Shown: positions 1 through 13,315 of the stretch, one piece after another
Layout of the letters: each line of letters begins with the position of its first letter
Numbering within the stretch: position 1 is the first letter of the stretch
DNA from: Anoplopoma fimbria
Lineage: Eukaryota > Chordata > Actinopteri > Perciformes > Anoplopomatidae
Assembly (NCBI RefSeq): GCF_027596085.1
Contig: NC_072449.1
Coordinates: 23,143,522 to 23,207,521 of the forward strand
Direction: 5' to 3'
DNA: 64,000 bases
Translations under genes and position numbers: made by a program
Notes under the pieces: model-generated
Databases searched by the model: none
Told to the model about the DNA's origin: nothing
The model's input: only the letters and a program-made list of their open reading frames with translations

Positions 1-1497
1 AGCAGTGTTTTGTTCTTATATGCAATTGATTTAATGTTTCAACAATGTTTTCATCAATATAGTTCCACTTTGATGATGTTAAAAAACACGTTTCCCTGCT
101 GGCCAAGTGTCACAAATCACGAAACTCCATTTTCCCATTTCCACAGCCATCCTTCCTGACTTTTCATCACAGACACAATTTGGCAATTCGTCAAATGTTT
201 CACTTTTACAACATTCTCTCATTACATTACTTACTACCATTACACTAACTATCATATAAATCATAGGAATTCGCCCAATGGGCACCATTTACATCCACTT
301 AATATACCTGCTTTCAAATGACATAAGACAGTCCAACTAGCTTTTCATTCTAATGTTTACTGTACACCTGTATGCATACCACAGATGTCCTTTTATCTTA
401 TTACATTGTATGCATTCAATTATTTACTCTGTGCAGGAGGAGACGTTTCCCTCCTGGGATATTGAACAGTTTCCACCCATCACTTTGGCAATTCACACAA
501 CCCAGTTCCAGTTCCTCTTCATCCACTTCATTTCAAAATGGTGTCGCGAAAAAATTGTCCCTAGAGGTTTTGTGATAAATGGTCATCTCTCCATAAATGG
601 AAATCATTTTCAAGAGAAAATTTCCATTTTGAGTCACTGGTCTAGTGTAATGGCACTAACATTAGGAATCTAAATTATTGAGCCACTTTAACAGCTTAAC
701 CAAAAACACTACTATTTATTATTTCTGTTTGTACATTTCTCACAAACAACAACCGTTAGCACTCCCAAATAGAGGAAAAACATGTAACACTGTAAAAAGC
801 TTCTTTATCATTTTCCATTACTGTCAAGAAACCATGAAGATCTGAAAAGAGCAGTGACACCCTCCACCTCAACAGTCTTTAAAGAAAAATCCTTGCAACT
901 GCTTTCTAAACACTTTAATCCTGGACAATTAGTCAATATGCCAACCAAGTTAGGGATAAACTGAATCTCTCTCTCTCTCTTTTACTTTTGACTTAGTGGA
1001 AGATCTGCCCATCAGCAAAATTCATTCTCCAGGATCCCTGAACCTCCAAGCAAAGCCTTTAACCCTGTCAACTTGGCCTATAGCCTATGGAGGATGAGTA
1101 ACGGGGCTGAGGCGAGGATTAGTTCAGTCTTTGTGTGGAGAATTTAATGTGTATCAACATACAGACAAACAGCAGCACAGAACAGCAAAAGCAGAATTTC
1201 CCCTGCACTTTACAGCAATCCCTTATACATCATCCCGGAGTCCTAATTTGTGTCAACTAAACTGCCGTATAAACACTACACTTTTTGGCGAAATTCTCTG
1301 CTCTCGCAGTGAAATAAGTAATTACTGCACACAACATCAAGATAGAGAGTACTTCTCTCTTTGAAAATGTAAATATGTCTCCGTCCACATAAACAGTATG
1401 ACTACAGGAGCTATAAACGTTATGCCTCGGCCAACCAGTCAAGGTACAGTTTACATCGATGTCTTTCCAAATTGTCATCATTTTATCCTTTTAGACA
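1..1497. other. No gene seen
   Basis: AT-rich non-coding sequence. Short open frames here resemble no known protein. It may be intronic if the 12.5-kb CpG block is a minus-strand first exon. Confidence 0.6.
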
Positions 1498-1852
1498 TTT
1501 GTTGCAAATTGTTATCATTAGCATATCAATTCTTGAGTTATGGCCCAAAAACATGTTTTGTGAGATCACAGTGACCTTTGACCACCAAAGTCTAAACAGT
1601 TCCTCCTTGTGGACGGATTTTCGCCAAATCTGAAGAAATTCCCTCAAGGCATTCCTGAGATATCGCTGTCACAAGAATGGGACAGACATATGATCACAGT
1701 GACCTTGCCCTTTACCTTTGAACACCAAAATCTTATCAGTTCATCCTTGAGTCCAAATGGAAAATCTGAATTTTCTCCAGGCATTCCTACGACATTGCGC
1801 CACGAAAATGAACCAGGGGAACATGGAGACGAACAACACACAAACATACAAA
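1498..1852. repeat. Percomorph dispersed repeat, two diverged tandem units
   Basis: Contains the familiar fish phrases GAGTTATGGCCCAAAAACAT, CACAGTGACCTTTGACCACC and AAATTCCCTCAAGGCATTCC. The CACAGTGACCTT...ACCAAAATCT unit recurs about 120 bases later, with a second GGCATTCCT. Recognised from memory of fish genomes; the class is uncertain. Confidence 0.65.
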
Positions 1853-2744
1853 TGTAAAGCTATTATTTCACACTCATTCTGTTTTGCTGCTTAGCTTACA
1901 TGCTTGGACAAACAACACAGTATTCAATAAATGCTTATTCTTTGTATTTTTGAGCAGTATTCACTTTTACCATTGCATGGGAAAAAGCTCTCTAAAATTT
2001 GTAGGCTTGCATGGCGACAAATTTCAGCCTGCTGTTGAGCATCTAATATTGGGCCCGTCACTCTCCACTGTGCATCCTACTTGACAGTCTGAGGCTCTGA
2101 CAAAGTCATGCTGAGGAGACATATGGATGGGCAGAGGCGTTGCTGTGTGCCACCGTGTTCAGAGCTCCTGGAGGAGCTGATGGGGTGCACAGCGTGAGCA
2201 AAGGAAAGGAACAACTTTGAAAAGTAGAAACACCCCCAGGTGTAGCCACCCCCAGCCAGCTGCTACCCTAAACAACTGCCAAAGAGTTGACGTTTCTCCT
2301 GGAGCCGGGCATGCATGTTGAATGTCTTAAAATGTTTAAGGAGTCCCTCCAAAACTCACACCGGAGCGCCTATCACCAAGCGCTGCCGTTCCTACTGGGT
2401 AAAGGAAAGGATTGCTGTAGCTCCCTGCAGGGCATTACGGTACACCATATCCCCACAGCTACTGCGTGAATGCTTGAAAGAACTACAGATTATGATCACA
2501 CAAGCAGCAGCAGTGCAAATCTGAGCAGACAATCCAGTTTGAAAGCCAGGACAAATTAGATGTGATTGGTTTAGCAATCTATGTTGTTTCATAATTTCAC
2601 ATAACATCACTTAGAAAATCATGAATCAGATCAGGGAAATGTTTAAAAAAAAACATGAAAATACACTGTGTCAATAAGTATTTCAAATACTCACACTTAC
2701 AATATAGTTATGTCAAGTCACTATGTGTGTCAATGCATGGGGCC

Positions 2745-3000
2745 AAGAAGAGTCCACAGCCACGCTAGCAGCTCTGTGAGGTTGTAATATGCCACATATG
2801 CTATGAGCTAAATGCTAACATCAGACTGCCGACATGCTCAAAATGGCAACGCAGTCAACCATGGGTCCCGTCTTTGGTTTGCGTGTTAGCATGCTAACTT
2901 GCTACTAAGCACTGAAAACAAAGTACAGCTGAGGTTGTTGGGAATTTCATGAGTTTTCAGATATTTGGTCCAAAGCAAAGTATTGGAGAAATACAAAAAT
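2745..3000. repeat. Percomorph dispersed repeat (GAGTCCACAGCCA family), copy 1
   Basis: Phrases AGAGTCCACAGCCACGCTAG, GAGCTAAATGCTAACATCAG, GTGTTAGCATGCTAACTTG and AAAGTACAGCTGAGG are shared with the copy at 9.09 kb, so the family occurs at least twice in the window. Confidence 0.7.
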
Positions 3001-6000
3001 GTCCCGATTTTGTCTCAGGGTTGTTTTTGTCTCAGTCCTGGAATTGAAAGTCATTTTTCAACAAAAATGGTACTATAAAATTGCTTAAACTGACAGCTGT
3101 GAAGGAGTTTAAGTAGTATATCCAGACATGACCAAGTAGTGCGATATTCCTTAAACTTGGTTATATTTCTTTAAACAATGGACTTTCGCTGAAATGAGGC
3201 TTATATATGTTTTCATGCACTTTAGTATAATAACACTTCAAATCAGATGTAATGGATATTTCCAATTCACAACAAGCATTAATTTAATGCCTTTTCAACC
3301 CTAATTGAGTAAAAATCTATATACATGAATCAATTTCTAGTTTGCATAATGCGTTATGCAGTTGTTTTGGGCTGTATTAACAGGTAAATACAGGTTTAAC
3401 AAAGAATTAGACAAGTATCAAGGAGAACAGCTAGCTGCATTTTATAAATGACATATAATGATGTTCCAGTCCTTATCACTAATTAGCTCAACTTTGGTTT
3501 CACAGTGTTCAACAGAATTCCTTACCAAAAACAACAAAGGGTGATGGTCAATTTGCGGGTATCTGCAAAACCAATACAGCTCGTCTTTCGAATATAAATA
3601 CGCAACTTATGGAAACTAACAAGAAGAGAGGGAGAGACATGGGAGAGGCCCGGCACTTCAATGGGATTGTGTTCAAAATGTGTTTGCAAGTATCTGAAAA
3701 GCTTTTCTTCAGAACAGCACAACACAAGGTTGCTTGTGACTCATCTATTTCCTCTTTCATCTCTTTCTTTCCATTATACACTCCCAGCAGTGTTTACACA
3801 GCGGCCTGTAGCCGGTTGAAACGGTGGGCTGACAGCATCAATTACTGGAGCAGCTCCGTTGCAATCACAGGTTATACCCCCTCTAGCGTATACAGGTATG
3901 GCTCTCCAGCTTTACTACAAAACACACGGCTGCAGTGCTACACATGTGAGAGGAGGTAGTGCTGAGAGTCACAAGGTCAAATGTTTGACTTTTAATGTGA
4001 GAGTCGGATGGATGGCTGGTAGACTGTGAGCATTGTCCCTGAAAATGCTATTTGGTAAAAAAAGGAGAATATCAGGCAAATAGCCTTTTTTGCCATATAA
4101 TGTTGGTCTATGATCAACTTAAAGCTAAAGCCTGCATTCAGGACTCACCAGGTCCTCATGCTGGTCAGTAAACACCTCAAAACGATAGGGTTTTTAAAAC
4201 TCTGTGTTTCATTCCTGCTTGTTTTTTAACACAGCATTTTTGACACGTGGGTGTAGAGAATTTTGAGTTATTTAAAAAGGCGAAACTGAGTTCACTTAAG
4301 CTAAGCCACAGAAACAGCGAAAAGAAGCCCACTAGAGCCTTAGAGAGCTTTCACAAGTGATAATAATAATCAGAGTGAAATTGCTACTTTCCGTTTGCAT
4401 TCTATTGAGTCCGGTTTAGCTTCACAGTGCACAAATGAAAGTGGACCAAGGGGCGTGTATGCAGGAGCAAATTTCATCCGAATGGCAGACTAATGTTGCT
4501 GTCAAAGTTTTTTTTACTTTAACTTGGCACTCATATACTATGTGCACAAATCCCTTTTCCACTGGTTTATCTCGATTGACTTTATAAAAGTAACTCGTTT
4601 TGTGGACTTGATTAAGCATATTCTGTATGGGTATGATTACTGCATACACAACTGCCCAAACGAACTGCACCAGTTTCATTAAAAAATAATAAATGGCTGG
4701 CTGATGGTTGGCTTGTGAAAGCCCCCTTACCTAAAGAAACTTCTGTGGTCTAATATTATAAACAAAGGGAGGGAGGGAGGCAGATACTGCACAGCTGCTG
4801 TTAGAGGAATCTTTATTTTATAAATACATATATAGCTTTCTGGGCAACAGTTATTGTACAGAAATCTGTAAACAGTGTTCTACCATACATTTTTTATCAT
4901 GGGTTAAGGTGATAAGAGTGGTTTATAGAGGGCCCATTTTATATCCAGCTATACCTGTTGTGACTATCTGCTGCAGATTGGTCTGTTTTTATGGATAGAA
5001 AAGCTAAGTCAAGTTATCTCTGTTCTAAGTGGATGTTTTCATCCTTCCTCCTGTGTGACTCATGTTAAATGATATTTACACTTGGAGAAGATGTTTCTCT
5101 CTGACTCTTATTCTCTTGGAATAAACCCTATAATTTAATAATTAATCTATGTGGTATTTTCTATTGATTCTCAGTGTAATTCGCACCCTAGATACATATG
5201 ATTTACGGGAAATTCAATACAGACATGTAACCTGTAGGGCTGTGATATAAGGAGACATTTTTCTATTTGAAGGCAGCTATTAAAGACGCTGTGAAGTTAT
5301 GGATTCATGTTGAAAACTCTGCTCGACTGCAGCCCCTGAAATATTTAGTTTAACTCATTTATCTTTCTATCTTTCGTATTACATATATTTGCCTTGACTA
5401 CTGACAAAAATCATCCTAAAAAGATATCATCCGACCTTAGAATGCATAATTCCCTCGAGCTGCACAGAGAACGAGTTGGAATTGTACCTTAACCCCTTTT
5501 AATACTTCATCTCAAGTTCTACTGAAGTATTTACTGAATTGTTTAATGTTGTAAAATATTAAAAGCAATACAAATCAGTGAATATGCAATCAATACAAAT
5601 AAGAAATCTAAAAATGTGTTTTATTGGATATATAAAGGGGTTTCTTTAACTAAGGTTGCTAGACCTGGTTCACCTAAACTGGGTCTGATCATCTGGGGGT
5701 TCATTGCTACACACATAGGCTATCTGACGTTTTCGTCTGGAAGTTTTATAAGCATGCTTCATATATATGATTTATTCGCCAAGTCTGTTATCATTGTGCT
5801 TTGTCACATTTTACTTTAATCGATACACAAAGTTTTCTACCTAAGCCAAACGTAAAAATATTATGTTTGACGCTTCATCGTCTGTATGAGCTGAATCAAC
5901 ATCGACCCCCTCTATACAACACAAACAACGCTGTCTGTCTGAAAATTATTTATAATAATTAGGTTGATGATGATGCATAATTTTGGATTATTTTAATGCT

Positions 6001-7404
6001 AATTTGGAGGTTGATTACCATGGCAACGGTTGAAGCTTCAAAGCATTCGAATCAGCCTCAGGAGAAACATCAGAAAACACACACTAGAGAGCATATTTTG
6101 TTATTTAGATGGGAAGACTTCGTGCTATTGTGATGATATCATTTTCAGGTTGCAAGATTCTGTGATCCCAATTCAAGTGTCGACACCAAAAAACTGTCCA
6201 TGTGTATAGATATGTATGCAAGATAAAACGTATTCCAGCTTTGAATGTGAAACTGCTTCATCGTGAGCTTGGAGAAAGTTCTCATAAAGTACTCGGTGTT
6301 TTGAGGATAATGAGCGAGCCCTCAGCGTTGAGAACGGCCTCAAAGGAGGAATCTGTTTTTAATCAGTTTCTACCATCCTCAAAGAATTTCTCCTTGCCGG
6401 AGCTTTATCTCTCATTGCACTCTCCCCTCTCCAACCCAGATGGTCTGTAAGCTAAACTAGTGCCAATCTCCTCATTTTGTAATTAGCAGCATTTCATATT
6501 CACTCGCTCTCCCAACTCTAAGCAAATAACGGCACCCAAAACATCTACCGGGTCTTCAGCGATGGCAACGACTGCCGTCACGCAGAGAGGAAGTGCAGGA
6601 GGGCTCTGTGATTATGCAAACCACTTCTGAATGAACATTGGACAATCCACGACTTCAGAGTGAGACGTCTACCATGTCAAGAGGAAATCCAACTAGGTTT
6701 TTTCTTTTGCGCATGGAGAAACGGGAGGAAATGAGAAGTGCCTCTTCCCCTTTTTTCTAACATGCAACATGGCCAAGTAGAGATTAAAATCACATGGACC
6801 CGACTAGACGTGAAGGAAAAAGACTGTGATTCTGAGTGATTTTATGTCCTGCCACGGTGGACACACGATGGTTCACAGAAGATGAACGATAAAGAAACGT
6901 CTGCCTGGTCCTGTGTGAGATGGAAATGGCTATTAATAGCCTGTCCTCTAATTAAATCAAACCTCATTTCAGTTCAAATCAATCTCTACAGCCAAGGAGA
7001 CACCAGAGAGCTTGATCTTCAAAACTGTTGAATCGTTCTCAAACACACCTTCCAGACATTATCCTCCTGGATGCTGTTTATCTGCAGTGCAGCTACGCAG
7101 ATCAGCACCTGCATCGACTGTTAATGGACTGCTACGCCTGCACACTCTCCCCTTCTGTCTATGCAACGATGACCAAACATAGTACTGTATATTCAGCCCG
7201 AAGATGACTGCATGTGTGGGATTACATCAGAAGCTGCATGCTCTGTGTGAAGAGGCAACCACTTAGTTACAGCCGGCTGGTGAGGAGATCACAAACTAAT
7301 TCTAATCCCAACTTTACTTGTCATGCACGATTTAAGGATGCGATTATTAATTTGGGAGGTTTGGGAAAGCCAATGGTTAACCTCGACAGTGTTATGCTTG
7401 ATTT
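3001..7404. other. No gene seen
   Basis: AT-rich non-coding sequence with short unrelated open frames. The one item I note is an RFX-type X-box at about 6.01 kb. Confidence 0.55.
6013..6027. promoter_or_regulatory. RFX-type X-box motif
   Basis: GATTACCATGGCAAC is close to the palindromic RFX consensus GTTNCCATGGNAAC. It is far from any recognised start site, so function is unproven. Confidence 0.35.
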
Positions 7405-7465
7405 ATGGTCGACGGATGCACGAAGTTCGCGAGGGTCCGCATGGCCAAAGTGACGTCACACCATC
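7405..7465. repeat. Fragment of a fish dispersed repeat containing TGACGTCA
   Basis: GGTCGACGGATGCACGAAGT followed by TCGCGAGGGTCCGCATGGCC resembles a CpG-containing percomorph repeat end. The included TGACGTCA is a perfect CRE palindrome but is probably part of the repeat. Confidence 0.35.
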
Positions 7466-7710
7466 AGACACGCAACTGGCAATCATTTCATCGATCAACC
7501 TATACGTTTGGTCTATAACATATTGATGTCAGGTGATGTCTTGTGTTGTCAGACAAACTGTCTTAATCATAAAGTTTAGCTCAGTTTACTGTCATAAACA
7601 CACAACAAACTGGCAAATGTTCACACATGAGAGGACGGAACCACTTAATCGTTTTAGCAATGTTGCTTGAAAAGTGAGTGACACAGTGAATTGATTTTCA
7701 AAATCGCTAC

Positions 7711-7764
7711 TGAATCATTTTCTGTTGATCCGACTAATCAGATAATTGACTAACGATTTCAGCT
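7711..7764. mobile_element. MITE end fragment (GATTA...TTTCAGCT family)
   Basis: GACTAATCAGATAATTGACT then AACGATTTCAGCT resembles the terminal part of the larger copies at 41.2 and 61.6 kb. Only one end is present. Confidence 0.45.
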
Positions 7765-9091
7765 AAAAAGGACCAATCTAAAAAAAGTAATTCTACAACT
7801 ATTTGTGATTCACAATTCAACTGGTTGCTCGCTGACAGGTGCTTTCAAATAATCACAAATGTCAATTAGCCGAAACCCAAAATGGTATGAACCGGTCTTA
7901 AACGTTCACTCCAAACTATTAAAGTGTTTGTTGATAGGCTAGCATTAAAGAGCTGAGAGTGGGCCATGAAAAGGCCTGTTTGGAGCCAGAAATCTGTGAT
8001 TCACTAAAGCAGAGAGAGAATAGGCAGTTTCTGCTTTTGCACTCTTTATTCAGACACCAGTGTGACGTCAGGACATTTGGCAGTGACAAACAACAAGTAG
8101 ACTGGTGCCCGGCTCCAGGTGAGACGGTCCCCTGCCACCGCCTCCTCTCCGACCTCAGATAGCAGCAGGCCAGCTGCTGTGTGCTTTGTGAATAACTGCT
8201 CCCTGACACAGGCCCCGTGTGCTTCCCCATGACAAACACCTATTAAATTTAAATTAGCACCGTTTTGTATGATCAAATAAAATAACAGAGGTCACGGGCT
8301 GAATGAATTAGCACACGCCTCTGTAGGATTCAGAGAACATTGTGGGCTGCTTGTTGAGCAGGCTGTCTGGGACCATTTGCCAGGACAACAACGCAACATA
8401 CAACAAGCAGTGGTGGTATAATATAATAAATAAAGTGTGTCGTGTCTTAAACTCAGCGACTGAGCTGGATTTGGGAAATCACTGACGACATAAAATGAAA
8501 TGTTTTTTGCAGAAAATGTGCCAGCAGTCTTTTCCCCCAAAAACAACATGGCAAACGTGACAGATTGAACAGTAAAATACTGCCAAACATTCCCTATTCC
8601 CCTTCACAGAGAAAGAGAAGGAAGCAGAGAGAAAAGGAGAGAGACTGTTCATCAGCATCCTTCAGCTCTATTTTTAGCTTCACGCTGAATCTCAGCAAAA
8701 CCGCAGGTAGGCTGCCCATTTATTCTATTTGGACAGCAAATGAAAAAACAAAACACTTCGGACTGATCCAATTTCATCAAATATGACGAATATAAAAAAA
8801 AAGGCTCCGAGGTGCGTTATCTCACACTGAGCGAGGAAATGGTTCATAAACTCTTAGCGAGGACAAACAGTAGGGATCAGTGAGACTAAGACGGAAGAAT
8901 GAAAAAGATGACTTAGAATCCTAAAATTCTTAAAGAGATTTGGCAGCACAAGACCCATCTGGCTTCAGAACACAGCTGGAACCGAGCATCTGCATTTCCC
9001 TACAGAAAGTAAAATGAAACAAAAAATAACAACATTTCTAAAATGGCTTATAGCCAATTGGCATCTTTGAATGTGTATTTACCAACATTAA
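7765..9091. other. No gene seen
   Basis: Non-coding sequence with short unrelated open frames. No recognised element. Confidence 0.5.
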
Positions 9092-9800
9092 GAGTCCACA
9101 GCCATGCTAGCAGTCCTGTGAGGTTGTACTAGTCACAGTGGTGCTTTGAGCTAAATGCTAATGCAGGTTATTATGGTAAACTAATAAACACAAAGCACAT
9201 CTGAGGCTGATGGGAATTAGCTTTGCAGGTATTGGGTCATCATCCAAAGTGTTGAACATATTAAAATATTGTCAAGATACTGATGCTAGATGAAACGTTA
9301 AAAGGGACCAGTGTGTTGGACTTAGTGACATCTAGTGGTGGGAATGCAGATGGCACCCGACTGGCAACCGAATCCTACACACTGGACCTTAAAGGCATCA
9401 CCTAAGTAACTTTATTTCATCTTCAGGGGGACATGAATGTTTGCACCAAATTCAATGGTAAGTCATTTATCAACACATTTAATACAAAACCACCAAACTC
9501 AACCTCATGATGGTGCTAGGAGAAAGCCAGAGATCATGGACCACCAAAGTCATTAACATACATTTTCTGGGAACCATGAAAAAATTGGTAGATCATACCA
9601 ATCTATCAAGAAATTTCACAGTATAAATCAAAATATTGACATTGTGGTAGTGCTAAGTTCAGGGAATCAACGAAGACATTTGGATTAAACATCTGGGGGC
9701 AAAAAATGTCTGTACAAAATTACACAGCAATCCAACCAATAGTTGTTGAGATAGCTCGGCGTGGTCCAACCAAATGACTGAAAATAAAATGGCTATGTGA
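9092..9800. repeat. Percomorph dispersed repeat (GAGTCCACAGCCA family), copy 2, interrupted
   Basis: Starts AGAGTCCACAGCCATGCTAG and continues through GTGGTGCTTTGAGCTAAATG, GAGGCTGATGGGAATTAG and, after a nested insert, AGGGGGACATGAATGT, AACCTCATGATGGTGCTAGG and CCAATAGTTGTTGAGATAG. It is longer than the copy at 2.75 kb. Confidence 0.7.
9303..9390. mobile_element. Small MITE nested in the dispersed repeat
   Basis: 88 bases with imperfect terminal inverted repeats: AGGGACCAGTGTGTTGGA (9303-9320) against TCCTACACACTGGACCTT (9373-9390), 15 of 18 matching. The core TAGTGACATCTAGTGGTG is a common fish motif. The surrounding repeat resumes on the other side. Confidence 0.6.
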
Positions 9801-11980
9801 ACTTTACATCTGCTTTGCTTTGAGGACTGAGGCTCTACGCAGCACAGCTCCCATAATTCCTGAACCCTTATTACCGCTCGAATTATCGTTCAATAATTGA
9901 ATGATTAAAACTGGTGGCTCTCTTCTGGTTTAATACGCACTCAGTGAATCTGGGCAGAAGGCCATCATTTCTGCAGCAGCTGAGAAAAGGCCCTGTAAAC
10001 TGTAAAGCTTAGATGCTCCATAAATTCTCGTCATCATACTTTAATGATGAAGAAAATGTATACAGCACCCCTATATTAACCTTGTGTTTAATTTTTCATC
10101 GTCCTTACCCTAGATAGTAGTGCCGATTTAGCTCTCATGAGTCAAAAGAGAACGTTTAAATTAGAATTAAGAAGTGTAGAATCCCTTGCAGCCCTCTAAT
10201 AATTGAAAATGACAAAGATATGATCGGCATGCATAAGTGAAAGTCTTGAAATTAAAAAGTCTGCCCTGTCCATGTCCATGTCGACTTTGAAGAATATGTT
10301 TTTATACGAGAACCGCTCTACCTCACAAGTTTTACTGTGAGCTGAGGTCAAGCAGTATTAAATGAAACGAGAAACACTGCATGCTTGAAATATGAATGCA
10401 CAACCAGCAAACCGACACATACTGCACATTACTTCTTAAGTCTGCCACCGGCCTTCTGGAGCATCGCAGGGTTCACATGATTTTATAGAGCTTGGCTGAA
10501 ATGATGTAAGGCCTCACAGTGTAGTTTCCATTAGTGAGCGAATTTCATGGTGAGGCTCAATGCAATATAGTTAAGCTCAACTGGAGAGGCCATCCAGCTG
10601 CATCTGAAACAAACAGTCTTCCATACATTCAAATAACCAAATTTGTATTGTTATATTGTCTACTTAAAAAAAAAAAAAAAACACAACTAAATGCTTGATT
10701 TCTAGAGTGGAACAAACTCTTGGTAACCTTAGAGGCTGCACCCCGACTTTTTGAAGTACAATTTACACAAATTTGGTACAGATGACCATGCAAAACAGTG
10801 ACCCTCTTTACAAACAGTGACCCAAACATCTGTGCCTCAGTTTCACAATGACCTTCAGCGTTTTATGTTTCTATTCATTCCTTTCATATCTTGATCATGG
10901 TCTTTTATTAACCATTTTACTGGCTTGTGCCTTATGTTGAATCTACTGTGCTGTTAAGTCTTTGTTCTAATCCTCAGAATTCTATTTCAAATTAGGAAAC
11001 CACGGCGCTCCTGTAAAATTGACGGAATGTTTTAATAAAAAAGAGACTCAACATCGTTCATGATAAAGAAAATACATTCTGTCTAAATTTAAAGGAGCCC
11101 AAGTGGAGATTTAATGGGTTAATGCAATTCCCTGATCTCAGCCTGGCACTTCTTCTTGACAACAGGTAAATATTTTATTATCTATATTCTATTTTAGAGA
11201 CTTACTGCTTTGTACGGCAGTGGATCCTCATATCTAGCGAGGATGTTACTTTAAATCCGAGACAGCAATATTTTCAAGCTTTAACCATGATGGATAAAAT
11301 CTCCTCTCTATCGTGACACTTATTGCCACTACCGAGAGTAATAGTGATCCGATTTTATTGATCTCTGCAGGGAAATTTTCTATCTGCCCTCGCCTCGTGG
11401 AAAAGGGCAGAGCACAAACCTCACATACAAACAGCAAGCCTTAAGCTGAATGAGATTTAAGGACTTGCTCAAAGGACCTTCAGCTGGGCAGAACTGCTCG
11501 ACGTCACAAGGAAGCAGACCCCGGACCCCTTGACTGAAGAAAAGCAGGACTAGTCACAATGCCACCCTGCTGTCCCCGGCATGATTATCAGGTTTTTACA
11601 TTACCTAGACGGTAGAACCTGTGTGTTGTCGAATCAAATACAGGAAAAAGAAAGTCACCGGGCTTTCAGTGCTTTTCATACACTGCTCAAAGCAGTGCTT
11701 TGTGTTCTATCTATTGTCAGGGTTGCCTCTTTTTTTGGGGGGCAATCATCATTTTGTGGCAAAACTAGTTTTGAATGGGCAACAATGCAGCTTTTATGCT
11801 ACAGAAATGTCACAATTCCAGAAGCCTGCTTTCCTGTCAAACACACACCTCATATCCAATTAACAATCAAATGAGCTGCATCAAAACTGCCCACTGAAAC
11901 CCTCTGTATTATTCAGTTTAACCATTTTCTGATGTAATGTGTGATTTTTATGAATCGAGTAGAACAGCATGCAGTGTGCG

Positions 11981-11983
<3 letters not shown>
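9801..11983. other. No gene seen
   Basis: Non-coding. 11,320-11,580 looks like part of an interspersed repeat (GGACTTGCTCAAAGGACCTT), not classified. Confidence 0.5.

Positions 11984-12050
<67 letters not shown>
11984..12050. repeat. (GT)n microsatellite
   Basis: 67 bases of uninterrupted TG dinucleotide, just left of the CpG-rich block. Confidence 0.98.
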
Positions 12051-12051
<1 letters not shown>

Positions 12052-12229
12052 TTGAATCTCAGGATTCTGCGACCTGATTGGGGATTTCTGCCAAAGTTTT
12101 TCCATTTGATATTTTTCCCTACTTGACACTCTTCACATCCTGAATTTTTAAATGAGTCAGCAGTTGCCAAATTTTTTTAATTTTTTTTTTAATCAAAGTG
12201 ACACTGCAGCGTCACAGAATCTGACGGGT

Positions 12230-12930
12230 CACACATTTCGATTGAACACTGGCCAACAGACAGACAGACAGACAGACGGACTGACAGTGTGACACGCAGA
12301 GCTCCGTTGCACATTCCTACAGATCCTCCAAAACATGCAGCAGCACGAGATCGCGGTTGTCTGTCTACCTGTTAGCACGAGACTATATCCACGTAGTTGT
12401 TGTGTGTCCCCCCCCCCCTTACCTCTTCCTCTTCCTCTTCCTCTCGTCTCCCTTGACATAGTGTCCTTTCCCCCCCCCCCCGCGAGTCTCCGTCTCTCTG
12501 CGGTCACTCAGCAAAAAGCCGCTCCGTGTGTGAGAGTTGATTAAACCCGGCGGCGGCGGCTCTCTTCCCGCGTCCCTCTCCCGGCTGCTGCACCTGAACG
12601 CCGGCCAGACTGACGCGGGGCTGAGACACTACAGGCACGGAGAGAGCTGCGGCTGCCGCGTCGGGTCTACTCTCACTGCGAAGAGGAGGGAGGAGGAGGA
12701 GGAGGAGGAGGAGGAGGAAGGGTGGGGGGGGCAATAAAAAATTTTTTAAATGTCACTCATTCACCTGAGTGAAGTCTCAGAGCCTCGTCCCGCCCCCGTG
12801 CCGCAGACATACTTTGTGTATGTGTTGTATCAGTGCAGACCTGGCTCACATGGCATGCCCACCCTGCCGCCTGCTCCCCGCCGACAACAGTCAAACAATC
12901 AGCCAGAGTTCCTCCGAACTAGTCCTCTCT
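12230..12930. promoter_or_regulatory. GC/CpG-rich promoter-like block; candidate pitpnm3 5' end
   Basis: This is the only strongly GC-rich stretch in the left third. It has clustered CpG (GGCGGCGGCGG near 12,550), poly-C runs (near 12,410 and 12,475), CT-rich and GGA-rich tracts and a CAGA tetramer run (about 12,256-12,277). No coding exon could be recognised on either strand. In mammals PITPNM3 lies just beyond the 3' end of KIAA0753 on the same strand, so a minus-strand pitpnm3 first exon is the best guess. The gene identity is inference only. Confidence 0.45.
12683..12718. repeat. (GGA)n microsatellite
   Basis: Purine-rich trinucleotide run within the CpG-rich block. It produces artefactual poly-Leu/poly-Glu open frames. 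Confidence 0.9.
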
Positions 12931-12990
12931 CCTCTCACCGCGTCTGACAAGAAGTATAGGCTATCCTAAGTGAAGGGAGAGGGGTTGTAT

Positions 12991-12992
<2 letters not shown>

Positions 12993-13075
<83 letters not shown>
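12993..13075. repeat. (AT)n microsatellite abutting the inverted repeat
   Basis: About 83 bases of AT ending exactly where the left inverted-repeat arm begins. Confidence 0.98.
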
Positions 13076-13077
<2 letters not shown>

Positions 13078-13275
13078 TCAAGTATTGCAGAAGTGCAGGT
13101 CAAGATGAGCTTAAAAATGAATTAGAGGCGCCCATTAGGTAAAGCATCTGTCAGATTAGACCAGATCTCACAACTGGATTTAAAGTTTAGGGAACATGAT
13201 TCACATGCTTCACAGTTCTCCTTTATCTCTCAAAAGCAAAAAGGGGAGAAAAGGAATCAGAGGGCTTTATTTTGG
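13075..13275 (+). repeat. Left arm of a perfect 201-bp inverted repeat
   Basis: Begins AGGTCAAGTATTGCAGAAGT and ends GGGCTTTATTTTGG. Read base by base it equals the reverse complement of 13882-14082. Confidence 0.95.
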
Positions 13276-13279
13276 AGGG

Positions 13280-13315
<36 letters not shown>

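Noticed and set aside
1609..1857. 82-codon frame in the left region
   Set aside because: It lies wholly inside a dispersed fish repeat.
12504..12734. Minus-strand frame with a poly-Leu start that looks like a signal peptide
   Set aside because: The poly-Leu comes from the (GGA)n repeat, and downstream residues match nothing recognised.
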